NCBI GenBank assembly: GCA_002413835.1
Contig: DHXU01000003.1
Location: 179,807 to 243,806 of the forward strand
Direction: 5' to 3'
DNA: 64,000 bases
Source of the DNA: Candidatus Saccharibacteria bacterium UBA5148
GTDB lineage: Bacteria; Patescibacteriota; Saccharimonadia; Saccharimonadales; UBA4665
Below are positions 42,662-50,857 of the stretch, piece after piece. A program made the position numbers and the translations under genes. Positions within the stretch are counted from its first letter, which is position 1; the number at the start of each line of letters is the position of its first letter. The notes under the pieces were generated by a model. The model was not told where the DNA came from. It worked only from the letters and a program-made list of their open reading frames with translations, and ran no database searches.

Positions 42662-43741
42662 ATGAGTCAGCCAGCAATATTAACTGATGAACCGCGTAGC
42701 GAATTAATACATTCCTATATAAAAATATATCCCAATAAAGAAAAATTAATAATATACAAAACTCCCTATGCCCTGCCCGATGGAACGGGAGAGATACAAG
42801 CCAAAAAGCCAAATGCTCTACATCTACGCAATCTATTGACTGATGACCAAAAAGCGGATGAACAATTAGACCGTCACTTACAACGTGCGAAAACTATTAT
42901 CTCTGATCTAGTGGATTGTAATCCATTTGATATGTTTGTTACCTTCACATCGAACTGTAAGAAGTGTAAACAAAACTGCAAAAATGACCCCGCCGTAACG
43001 GGCAAGAAATCTGGTTGCGTATGCGATAAAACGACCTGTAAACGCTACGATGTCGATTATCAACGTCGTAACATGTTTGACTGGCTGAATCACGCTAAAA
43101 AAGTGCATGGTCACTTCACTCATCTCATGGTCATGGAATACCACAAAGACGGCGCGATACATTTCCATGCATTGTTCTATGGCTATAAAGGCAGACTCAA
43201 AGAATTCAAGCTTGATAAAAAAGACGGCAAAATGATTTACAACCTTGTAGAACATAGACGAGGAAACACAACAGCAAAACTGATTCCCCTCGATGATAAA
43301 CCACTCGTAGCTAGTTACATAAAGAAGTACATCACTAAAGACATGCCAATCTTTAATGGCCGGAAACGATATGTGTGTTCTACTGGCTTACTACGACCAA
43401 TCATCAAGCACAATTATGAAAATATCAGCGCCTTTTTACTCAATCCTGAAGTTACTCTCTGGAGTCCTCGAACCGAACCGTATAAAAACAAACGAACTAA
43501 AAGAATCGAATATCCCAAAGCGACTAATGTCGAAACTATTGCAACTATAGAACTTGATAACACCGAGAGATACGCTTTTGAGCTTTCTTCTCTGCAAAGC
43601 CAAGAACCGCCCCGGCTACGTCATATCGCCCGGATGGCATTGCGGGCTCGCGCTCACTTAAACCGAATGTCCTCTGGCGCGCGGCTTGGCAGTCTCGGAG
43701 AAGACTGCCAACGTGTGCCGCTGTCTGGAGCTCGAGCCTAG
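42662..43741 (+). CDS. rep: HUH-endonuclease replication initiator (two-tyrosine, superfamily I type)
   Basis: This is 359 aa. Motif 1 is MFVTFTSN (91-98). A cysteine cluster CKKCKQNCKN...CVCDKTTC (99-126) could bind zinc. The metal-binding HUH is DGAIHFHALFYGY (His167, His169). Motif 3 SYIKKYITKD carries two tyrosines three residues apart (Tyr219, Tyr223), as in phiX174 protein A (Y-x3-Y). Such enzymes nick the origin and start rolling-circle replication. The C-terminus is Arg-rich. The gene sits right behind a CTTGATA hairpin and ahead of a recombinase, marking an integrated plasmid- or phage-like element. Confidence 0.85.
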   Translation: MSQPAILTDEPRSELIHSYIKIYPNKEKLIIYKTPYALPDGTGEIQAKKPNALHLRNLLTDDQKADEQLDRHLQRAKTIISDLVDCNPFDMFVTFTSNCKKCKQNCKNDPAVTGKKSGCVCDKTTCKRYDVDYQRRNMFDWLNHAKKVHGHFTHLMVMEYHKDGAIHFHALFYGYKGRLKEFKLDKKDGKMIYNLVEHRRGNTTAKLIPLDDKPLVASYIKKYITKDMPIFNGRKRYVCSTGLLRPIIKHNYENISAFLLNPEVTLWSPRTEPYKNKRTKRIEYPKATNVETIATIELDNTERYAFELSSLQSQEPPRLRHIARMALRARAHLNRMSSGARLGSLGEDCQRVPLSGARA

Positions 43742-43742
43742 C

Positions 43743-43838
43743 ATGGCTTTGTCTTCCACCGACTTAGAAGCGTGGAAGGCTTACTTTAAGTTACTCCGAG
43801 AACTCCGGCGTAAACAGAGTGAAAGAGACAAACAATGA
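43743..43838 (+). CDS. 31-aa ORF between rep and recombinase
   Basis: MALSSTDLEAWKAYFKLLRELRRKQSERDKQ begins right after the rep stop (one base between), with GGAG 13 bases upstream. It is a single amphipathic, basic helix. Its position suggests coupling with rep, but the length makes it tentative. Confidence 0.4.
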   Translation: MALSSTDLEAWKAYFKLLRELRRKQSERDKQ

Positions 43839-43878
43839 GCTATACTAACAGTAGTAAATGCAGAAAGTGTTGGGAGAC

Positions 43879-45396
43879 ATGAAAGCATATCTTATAGCTA
43901 GAGTTTCAACCGCTGACCAAGTTGATGCATTGCCTGCGCAGAAATATAAATTAACAGATTACGCGGCTCGTCATTTCTCTGAGTTTGAATTGATTGAATT
44001 CCATGAAAGTGCATATAAGGGTACTCGCGACAAGTTCCGTGAAGTATTGACCAAATTAAAAACAGCAACCGAACCTGTAGCGGTTGTATTTGATAAGGTT
44101 GACCGCTTAACTCGTGATTCTGGAGATGAAGAAGTACGACAACTCATCAGATTGTGTGATGTAGGAGTTATTGAATTGCACTTCCCTTCGGATGGCCTAA
44201 CTATAACTGAAAACTCGCCTGCGACTGATAAAATGCGACTCAATCTTAACGGCGCATTGGCTCAATACTATTCAGATGCCATAAGCGATAATGTGAAACG
44301 CCGAAACGAACAACTCCGCCGTGATGGATACTGGACGGGTAAAGCACCGTTCGGCTACATCAATACAGTTTTTCCGGACAAAAAGAAATGGATAGAGCCT
44401 GAACCGTTAAAGTCAAAAGCGGTCACAGCAGCTTATGATCTATACGGCTCTGGTAGTTACTCACTTAAGACACTCCGGCACAAAATTATTGAGATGTTTA
44501 ATTATGATTTATCGGCTGGCCAGTGGGATAAAATCCTAAAGAATCCATTCTATAAGGGCTCGATGTCAGTGAAGGATAAAATCTATCCGCATAACTACAT
44601 ACCATTAATTACCGAAGCACAATACGCTAAAGCAAAATCAGTACGCGAGGGCTATGCAATTAACCCGAAACGCTGGGCAGGAATCCCATACCCATATCGT
44701 GGCCTTATAAGCTGTGCTGAATGTGGAAGCCGCATAACCTTTGAAAAGAATAAGCAAAAATACATCTATGGTCACTGTACGCAGTTTAAGGGAAAACATG
44801 GAGCACGGTATGTACTCCAAGACGACTTAACCGAACAGCTAGAATCTGTATTTCAACAAATCCAACTACCTGAAGACGCATATTTAGAGGTTACCGAAGC
44901 ATTGCAAAAAGACGATGCAGAAACGCGTAAACAAAATAACGATAGCTTAACGGCTATACAAGCTGAAATCAGTCGCTATGAGTCGATGAACGAGCGCAAT
45001 TATAACGCCTATTTGAACGGTACGATTAGCGAGGATTTTTATAACAAAAAGCATGCTGAAATAGCCGAAACAAAAAAGAAATTAGAGAACCGTAGAGAAA
45101 ATATCGAACTTATGTCGAAGAATGATTTTAGCAGTATATCTTCCCTGTTAGAACTTTCGCGAGATGCACCGGACTTATTCAAAAATGCCGAAATTGAGGA
45201 CAAACGAGTTTTGCTCAATACGGTACTTTCGAACTTAGAGTTAAATGACGATTTACTTCGGTGGAAACTAAAAGAACCATACGATTGTATGGCTCTTTGT
45301 AACAAAAATCGGAATTGGCTAGGGCGGAGGGATTCGAACCCCCGAATGCCAGTACCAAAAACTGGTGCCTTACCACTTGGCGACGCCCTAATGTAG
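43879..45396 (+). CDS. Large serine recombinase, reading into tRNA-Gln antisense
   Basis: This is about 505 aa from ATG 43879 (MKAYLIARVST, after GGGAG). The resolvase domain has the catalytic serine in ARVST, arginine-rich FDKVDRLTRDSGDE and NLNGALAQYYSDAISDNVKRR. The recombinase domain (TGKAPFGYINTVFPDKKKWIEPEP) is followed by a zinc ribbon (LISCAECGSRITF...YGHC) and a coiled coil. The last roughly 27 residues (GRRDSNPRMPVPKTGALPLGDA) are the antisense of tRNA-Gln, so the real C-terminus before integration was probably different. It integrates the element at the tRNA 3' end. Confidence 0.9.
   Translation: MKAYLIARVSTADQVDALPAQKYKLTDYAARHFSEFELIEFHESAYKGTRDKFREVLTKLKTATEPVAVVFDKVDRLTRDSGDEEVRQLIRLCDVGVIELHFPSDGLTITENSPATDKMRLNLNGALAQYYSDAISDNVKRRNEQLRRDGYWTGKAPFGYINTVFPDKKKWIEPEPLKSKAVTAAYDLYGSGSYSLKTLRHKIIEMFNYDLSAGQWDKILKNPFYKGSMSVKDKIYPHNYIPLITEAQYAKAKSVREGYAINPKRWAGIPYPYRGLISCAECGSRITFEKNKQKYIYGHCTQFKGKHGARYVLQDDLTEQLESVFQQIQLPEDAYLEVTEALQKDDAETRKQNNDSLTAIQAEISRYESMNERNYNAYLNGTISEDFYNKKHAEIAETKKKLENRRENIELMSKNDFSSISSLLELSRDAPDLFKNAEIEDKRVLLNTVLSNLELNDDLLRWKLKEPYDCMALCNKNRNWLGRRDSNPRMPVPKTGALPLGDALM
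45316..45390 (-). tRNA. tRNA-Gln (anticodon TTG), CCA encoded; integration site of the island
   Basis: The minus strand folds into a full cloverleaf: acceptor TAGGGCG/CGCCCTA, D-arm GCCAAGTGGTAAGGC, anticodon stem CCAGT/ACTGG around loop TTTTGGT (anticodon TTG), T-arm CGGGGGTTCGAATCCCTCCG, discriminator G and encoded CCA. The recombinase gene abuts and overlaps its 3' end on the opposite strand, the usual geometry for an element integrated into a tRNA gene. Confidence 0.95.
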
Positions 45397-45473
45397 CGAG
45401 CCGTTTTCCGGCGGCTACGGATAGGGATTATACTGAAAAACGTCGAAATATACTAGATGTAGGCCCTGCTGAA

Positions 45474-46232
45474 CTAGTTATAGTCGGGTGCGACACCAAG
45501 GCTGAAGAACTCTTCAAGTGTGCTGAAGCTCGCCGTATGCATCTCGTTAGCTAAGTCCTTGCCGACGTAGCGGAAATGCCAGGCCTCGGCGCGGTAACCG
45601 GTGATGGGAGTTTTATCAGATGTATAGCGCAGGATATACCCGTACTCATAAGCGTGGGCGGCTGTCCATTTGCCTTCGGCTGTCGTCCCGAAGCAGTCCT
45701 CGATACTACAGCCGCCACCGGCGATGTCGACGGATAGTCCGGTCTGATGCTCACTGAAGCCAGGACGGGCGCTCTCGCTGTCGGCAGTTGCCTTGCCATA
45801 TTCGGTGACCTCTTTGTTATAGACACTTACCTGGGTGGTGTAGGAGCGGTAGGCGCTGGCAGCACTCAGGCTGTAGCCGGCTTTCTTAACCCCGGCAAAC
45901 ATGTTTGATAATGCTGTCGCAGCTTCAGTGCGCATCTGTTGCCCATTGCCAACAGATACCAGGTCGGTCGGCGCGTAGTTTAGCGGGCTCAGAGGCCGAT
46001 GTTTATTGACGACTACCCAGATGCTGGCCGGGTCAGTCAGGGAATACTGTGTCTTGTTGAAATCAGTATGTGTCGGCGATGTATCTGGCTGGGTTGCAGC
46101 TGCCCGGGACGAGGATTTTTTGCTGCTGGCAGCCTGGCCAGGAACCGGTTGGTGCCTTTGGTATATTACAAATCCGCCTACTGCCAGCAGTGCGACCAGG
46201 CATAGTGTTATCAGGATTGAGCGTCGGTTCAT
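45474..46232 (-). CDS. VanY-type D-alanyl-D-alanine carboxypeptidase (M15B)
   Basis: This protein of about 252 aa has an N-terminal signal anchor (SILITLCLVALLAVGGFVIYQ) and a Ser/Ala linker. The LAS metallopeptidase domain has SAASAYRSYTTQ, the zinc motif SEHQTGLSVDI (S-x-H-x6-D) and the third ligand with base in EAWHFRYVG. It trims peptidoglycan stem peptides outside the membrane. Start MNRRSIL (46232) is favoured: TATACT ends eight bases upstream. Two codons earlier (46238) is also ATG. Confidence 0.92.
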   Translation of the reverse strand: MNRRSILITLCLVALLAVGGFVIYQRHQPVPGQAASSKKSSSRAAATQPDTSPTHTDFNKTQYSLTDPASIWVVVNKHRPLSPLNYAPTDLVSVGNGQQMRTEAATALSNMFAGVKKAGYSLSAASAYRSYTTQVSVYNKEVTEYGKATADSESARPGFSEHQTGLSVDIAGGGCSIEDCFGTTAEGKWTAAHAYEYGYILRYTSDKTPITGYRAEAWHFRYVGKDLANEMHTASFSTLEEFFSLGVAPDYN

Positions 46233-46313
46233 TACCATCTAGTATAACTCACCGATTGCTGGATAAGCGTTGTCCGCGCCGTCGAAATACGGTACAGTCT
46301 AACTCAAGCGATC

Positions 46314-47327
46314 ATGACAAAAGAAACTCGTAACCCTGCGGACTATATTGTGCCTTTATCCATTGGTGGTCTGGAAGGCCGGATGCTGCACATCCCCGCG
46401 TCGCCGCCTGCTCCTGACAAGGCAGCTGCTGGTGCTCCCGAAAATGTAGCCGACGATGCCGCCAAAGAACCGAGGACCAATTCAAAGACGGACCAGGAGA
46501 CGCTTTTCGTATACGGCCACCATTCGACACTGGAACGGTGGTGGGGACTGATGGAGGTATTCAGTGAATTCGGCGCTGTCACTATGCCTGACCTGCCAGG
46601 CTTCGGCGGTATGGACAGCTTTTATAAAGTCGGCCAGAAACCATCGATCGACGCCATGGCGGATTATCTGGCAGCGTTCATAAAGTGGCGCTACAAGCGG
46701 CGAAAAGTGGCCATCGTCGGCATGAGCTTCGGTTTTGTTGTCGTTACCCGGATGCTGCAGCGCTATCCTGAGCTCATCAAAAAAATTACAATCCTGGTCA
46801 GTCTAGCTGGTTTTGCGCATTATGACGACTTTATTATCCCGAAGCGCCAATATAACCTCTACCTAACGGCGGCGAAAATATTTCAGCATCGCATCCCGGC
46901 CTTTTTGTTCAAGAACGTCGGTCTGAATCCTCTCATACTACGGTTTGTCTACGGTCATTCCAATAATGCCAAATTCAAAGACACGGCGCCCGAACGGTTC
47001 AAGGAGCAGGTTGACGTCGAAGTCCACCTCTGGCGTGTCAACGATGTACGCACGGCTATGTATACCTCTGCCGAATTTTTTCGCCTTGATAACTGCAAAC
47101 AGCAGATTGACATGCCGGTATATCATATCGGTGTCGTCGGTGATCATTATTTCGATAACAACATGGTTGAGCAGCATTACCGGATTATCTTCAATGATTT
47201 CCAGCTGCTTGACATATTGGACCTGGCAAATCACGCGCCGAGCGTCGTGGCGACGGCTGACGAGGCCAGTGCTTTTGTACCAGAGAAATTGAGGCAACTG
47301 CTGACCAATAATGGCCCTATGGTATAA
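46314..47327 (+). CDS. Alpha/beta hydrolase of a lipid/glycolipid cluster
   Basis: This is 337 aa. It has an oxyanion loop YGHHSTLERWWGLMEVF, PDLPGFGGMD, a nucleophile elbow VGMSFGFVVV, and late acid (IGVVGDHYFD) and histidine (LANHAP) positions. An insertion of about 40 residues (PASPPAPDKAAAGAPENVADD) interrupts the N-terminal strands. It is eight bases ahead of a GT4 gene and so likely acts on the same lipid or glycan substrate. Confidence 0.85.
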   Translation: MTKETRNPADYIVPLSIGGLEGRMLHIPASPPAPDKAAAGAPENVADDAAKEPRTNSKTDQETLFVYGHHSTLERWWGLMEVFSEFGAVTMPDLPGFGGMDSFYKVGQKPSIDAMADYLAAFIKWRYKRRKVAIVGMSFGFVVVTRMLQRYPELIKKITILVSLAGFAHYDDFIIPKRQYNLYLTAAKIFQHRIPAFLFKNVGLNPLILRFVYGHSNNAKFKDTAPERFKEQVDVEVHLWRVNDVRTAMYTSAEFFRLDNCKQQIDMPVYHIGVVGDHYFDNNMVEQHYRIIFNDFQLLDILDLANHAPSVVATADEASAFVPEKLRQLLTNNGPMV

Positions 47328-47335
47328 TTGTTGCA

Positions 47336-48496
47336 ATGAAGATCGGTCTTGTCTGTCCGTATAACATCGCGAAAGGCGGCGGTGTCCAAGAAATAGTCCG
47401 CGCCATGCAAAAGGAACTTGCCAGCCGTGGGCATGTCGCAAAGATTCTGACTCCTGAGCCGCGCGAGATGGCTGATTCACACCGAACCAGCGGTATAATC
47501 TTCGTCGGTTCGGCAGCTGACTTTAATTCCCCGCTGCATACCACTTCGCAGTTATCCGGCACGTCCGACACCTCCGGTATTGAACAGATGCTGGAACGCG
47601 AGCAGTTCGATATCCTGCATTTCCATGAACCATGGGTACCGATGCTCAGCCGCCAGATCCTCAGCCGTTCCCAGAGCGTCAACATAGCTACCTTCCATGC
47701 CAAACTACCTGAGACTATCATGAGCCGGACAGTCGTCAGTATGGTGACTCCATACACCAAAGCTGTACTTCGTAATCTCGATGAACTGACGGCTGTATCT
47801 GAAGCGGCCGCAGAATATGTCTGCTCGCTGACGGATGCCCCGGTGACTATCATCCCGAATGGCATTGACCTGTCGATGTACAAAACGTCCAGAGACACGT
47901 CGAAAGCAAAGACCGATGCATCTGAAGGATTGAAGACGATTCTGTTCATCGGCCGGCTGGAACGCCGCAAGGGTGTCAAATGTCTGCTTGAAGCCTACGG
48001 TTTGTTAACAGAGAAAGCATCTGACCTGCAGCTTCTGATCGCCGGTGACGGCCCGGACCGCAAGAAGTTGGAGGATCAGGTCCGCGACATGGAACTGCCA
48101 AATGTGAAGTTTCTGGGATATGTCAGCGAAGCGGAAAAAGTCCAACTGTTGGCTACAGCCGACCTCTTCTGTGCGCCGGCCTTGTACGGTGAGAGTTTCG
48201 GTATCGTCCTGCTGGAGGCCATGGCATCCGGGCTGGTTACTGTAGCTGGCAACAACCCAGGCTACGCCTCAGTCATGCAGGAGCTTGGTTCATTGTCACT
48301 TGTGAATCCCAAAGACCACGTCGAATTTGCCCGCCGCATGGATGTGCTGCTTTATGATGATGACCTGCGGCGCTTGTGGCGTAAATGGGCAAAGGATTAT
48401 GTCAAACAGTTCAGCTATACCAATATCGTTGACCAATATGTCGAAGTCTACGAAACTGCCCACAAAAAGCATGCTGTCATCAGCGAAATGGCGTAG
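47336..48496 (+). CDS. Glycosyltransferase family 4 (PimA/PimB-like) 1
   Basis: This is 386 aa with a GT-B fold. The N-terminal glycine loop is VCPYNIAKGGGVQEIVRAM. In the C-terminal domain, FIGRLERRKGVKCLLEAY and the E-x7-E nucleotide-sugar motif ESFGIVLLEAMASG are visible. The sequence resembles phosphatidylinositol mannosyltransferases of Actinobacteria. It is the first of two consecutive GT4 enzymes, implying stepwise sugar addition to a membrane lipid. Confidence 0.92.
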   Translation: MKIGLVCPYNIAKGGGVQEIVRAMQKELASRGHVAKILTPEPREMADSHRTSGIIFVGSAADFNSPLHTTSQLSGTSDTSGIEQMLEREQFDILHFHEPWVPMLSRQILSRSQSVNIATFHAKLPETIMSRTVVSMVTPYTKAVLRNLDELTAVSEAAAEYVCSLTDAPVTIIPNGIDLSMYKTSRDTSKAKTDASEGLKTILFIGRLERRKGVKCLLEAYGLLTEKASDLQLLIAGDGPDRKKLEDQVRDMELPNVKFLGYVSEAEKVQLLATADLFCAPALYGESFGIVLLEAMASGLVTVAGNNPGYASVMQELGSLSLVNPKDHVEFARRMDVLLYDDDLRRLWRKWAKDYVKQFSYTNIVDQYVEVYETAHKKHAVISEMA

Positions 48497-48505
48497 GCGC
48501 TTGTC

Positions 48506-49657
48506 ATGAAAATTGGCTTCGTACTGGACGATACGCTTGATACTACGGACGGTGTCCAACAATATGTCCTGACGCTGGGCAGTTGGCTGTCGGCTACCGG
48601 ACATGATGTCCACTACCTCGTCGGGCATACTGTCAGACAGGACATCACTGCAGTCCACAGTCTGAGCCGGAATGTGCAGGTCCGGTTTAACGGAAATCGG
48701 ATGTCGATACCATTGCCGGCCAGCCGTACCGAGATAGCTGAGCTGCTAGCACGCGAGCAGTTCGACATACTGCACATCCAGACGCCGTATAGTCCATGGC
48801 TCGGGCATCGGGTAATCATGGCTGCACCGGCTTCAACGGCGATTGTCGGCACTTTCCATATCGCGCCGCATTCCGGCATAGTCCTCCACGCTACCCGTGC
48901 TCTGGCCCGGCTCACCAGGCGGTCTCTAGGCAGAATTACAAACATGGTCAGTGTCAGCTCGGCTGCTGCCGACTTTGCCCGTAAGACGTATAAGATTGAA
49001 ACAGCCGTGTTGCCCAATGTCGTCCAGGAGCAGCGCTTTGCGAACGCCAAGCCATTCCAGAAATACGCTGGCACACCGACAATCGTATTTTTGGGGCGTC
49101 TAGTGCCGCGAAAAGGCTGCCAACTTCTGCTCGATGCTGTGAACCATATGAAAGCACAAAATCCTTCCCTCCACCTGCGGGTGCTGATATGCGGGCGCGG
49201 CCCGCTCGAACCTGATTTGAAGGCTTTTACGTTGAGTCATGGCCTGGACGATATCGTCGAATTCACTGGCTACGTCAGCGAAGACGATAAGCCGCGCTAC
49301 CTCAAATCGGCTCACCTGGCGGTCTTTCCGAGCAGTGGCGGCGAGAGTTTCGGCATCGTCCTGCTGGAAGCGATGGCAGCCGGACGTCCCGTGGTACTGG
49401 CGGCCGATAATCCTGGCTATGCCACTGTGCTGGCGCCATACCCTGATACTTTGTTCCCGGTCGGTGACGCTGTGAGTTTAGCCGGCAAAATTGACACGTT
49501 TCTCAATGACGCTACTGAACGTACCCGCGCCCTGAGTTGGCAGGCGGCCTATGTACCGCAGTATGACGTGGCAGTCGTCGGCACAAGATTGCTCGCCGTA
49601 TACCGTGATGCTGTCCAAAAGCAGACTAGTCGAGGTGATAGTTCCGTGAGACAATAG
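48506..49657 (+). CDS. Glycosyltransferase family 4 (PimA/PimB-like) 2
   Basis: This is 383 aa. The layout matches the preceding gene: VLDDTLDTTDGVQQYVLTLG, FLGRLVPRKGCQLLLDAV, ESFGIVLLEAMAAGRPVVLAADNPGYATV. It is a diverged tandem relative of the gene before it, nine bases downstream. It probably adds the second sugar. Confidence 0.92.
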   Translation: MKIGFVLDDTLDTTDGVQQYVLTLGSWLSATGHDVHYLVGHTVRQDITAVHSLSRNVQVRFNGNRMSIPLPASRTEIAELLAREQFDILHIQTPYSPWLGHRVIMAAPASTAIVGTFHIAPHSGIVLHATRALARLTRRSLGRITNMVSVSSAAADFARKTYKIETAVLPNVVQEQRFANAKPFQKYAGTPTIVFLGRLVPRKGCQLLLDAVNHMKAQNPSLHLRVLICGRGPLEPDLKAFTLSHGLDDIVEFTGYVSEDDKPRYLKSAHLAVFPSSGGESFGIVLLEAMAAGRPVVLAADNPGYATVLAPYPDTLFPVGDAVSLAGKIDTFLNDATERTRALSWQAAYVPQYDVAVVGTRLLAVYRDAVQKQTSRGDSSVRQ

Positions 49658-49661
49658 ACCT

Positions 49662-50813
49662 ATGTTTAAACTATTTAAAAAAGATACCGATCTCCAGGAA
49701 CCGCTGGAAGTTACTATCAGCACCCGCACCGTATTACGGGTGGTTACCTTGGTCTTCCTGGCCATAATTTTCATTGCCATACTCAAGCAAGCTTCGGCAT
49801 CGCTGCTGTATATCTTCACAGCCTTTTTCCTGACGCTAGCCTTGAACAGCCCGGTCCAATCCATCGCTCACCGCCTGCCCGGCAGATTGCGCGGTAAACG
49901 CTCAGTTGCAACAGCGGTGTCGTTTATTGTCGTCGTTTTATTATTCGCCGGCTTTATGGCAAGTATCGTTCCGCCACTCGTCAAACAGACACAAAGCTTT
50001 ATCAATTCCGTGCCTTTGCTCGTGTCTGATGCTCATGACCAGAATACACCCCTCGGCAGCCTAATACGCCGCTACAACCTCGAGGGATCTTTGAACAATG
50101 CAACCAGTGATCTGACGGACAAGGCTCGTAATGTCAGCGGATCGGCTATCAAGACAGTCGGCAAGGTCAGTACTAGCATATTTGCAATCCTGACCATCCT
50201 GGTACTGACATTCATGATGCTGATCGAGGGACCCCGAACTTTGGCCTTCTTCCAGGAACTCATTCCGAAGCATAAACGCAAGGATGCGGCGCGGCTGGGT
50301 ACTGATATGTACCGCGTTGTCAGAGGTTTTGTGAACGGTCAGGTTACCCTGGCAGCACTGGCGTCGCTGCTGATAGTACCGATGTTATTCATCCTGCACA
50401 TTCCATATCCGATCGCCTTGATGGTGCTGATCTTTATCTGTGGACTGATACCGATGGTTGGCCACACTATCGGCGCGATTATCGTCACACTGGTTGCTTT
50501 GACTGTTTCGCCGCTGACGGCAGTCATTATCCTTGGATATTATATCCTCTACCAGCAGATTGAAAATTACATCGTCCAACCCCGTATCCAGGCTAACTCT
50601 ACCAATATGTCGCCGCTTCTGGTGTTCATCTCGGTGGTTGTCGGTATACGGTTCGGGGGTCTGGTCGGCGGACTGTTCGCCATTCCGGTGGCAGGCTGTA
50701 TTCGGATACTAGTACTAGATTACCTGATCAATCACGAATATATCTCTGATGCAACTGCTCCTGTTGTCGAAGAAACAGCCAAAGAAGCTAAAGTTTTCAA
50801 AGCTTCCAAGTAA
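49662..50813 (+). CDS. AI-2E-family / PerM-type permease
   Basis: This 383-aa protein has about eight helices. Family features are ALNSPVQSIAHRLPGRLRGKRSVATAVSFIVVVLL, VPPLVKQTQSF and the conserved YILYQQIENYIVQPRIQANSTNMSPLLVFISVVVG. Known relatives include the AI-2 exporter TqsA and Na+/H+ antiporters; substrate is unassigned. It starts five bases after the GT4 stop, in the same operon. A four-copy 11-bp tandem repeat begins at its stop codon. Confidence 0.88.
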   Translation: MFKLFKKDTDLQEPLEVTISTRTVLRVVTLVFLAIIFIAILKQASASLLYIFTAFFLTLALNSPVQSIAHRLPGRLRGKRSVATAVSFIVVVLLFAGFMASIVPPLVKQTQSFINSVPLLVSDAHDQNTPLGSLIRRYNLEGSLNNATSDLTDKARNVSGSAIKTVGKVSTSIFAILTILVLTFMMLIEGPRTLAFFQELIPKHKRKDAARLGTDMYRVVRGFVNGQVTLAALASLLIVPMLFILHIPYPIALMVLIFICGLIPMVGHTIGAIIVTLVALTVSPLTAVIILGYYILYQQIENYIVQPRIQANSTNMSPLLVFISVVVGIRFGGLVGGLFAIPVAGCIRILVLDYLINHEYISDATAPVVEETAKEAKVFKASK

Positions 50814-50854
50814 ATAGAGACTAAATAGAGACTAATTAAAGACTAATTAGAGAC
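50811..50854 (+). repeat. Four tandem 11-bp repeats rich in stop codons
   Basis: Units TAAATAGAGAC, TAAATAGAGAC, TAATTAAAGAC and TAATTAGAGAC lie head to tail. The first TAA is the stop of the permease gene and the last unit ends three bases before the cysS stop on the other strand. The repeat puts stop codons in several frames between two convergent genes. Confidence 0.9.
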
Positions 50855-50857
50855 TAG

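Noticed and set aside
45319..45390. tRNA antisense read as a real protein C-terminus (GRRDSNPRMPVPKTG)
   Set aside because: This peptide is a well-known false translation of tRNA genes; it is not a protein domain. Kept only as an observation about the recombinase gene.
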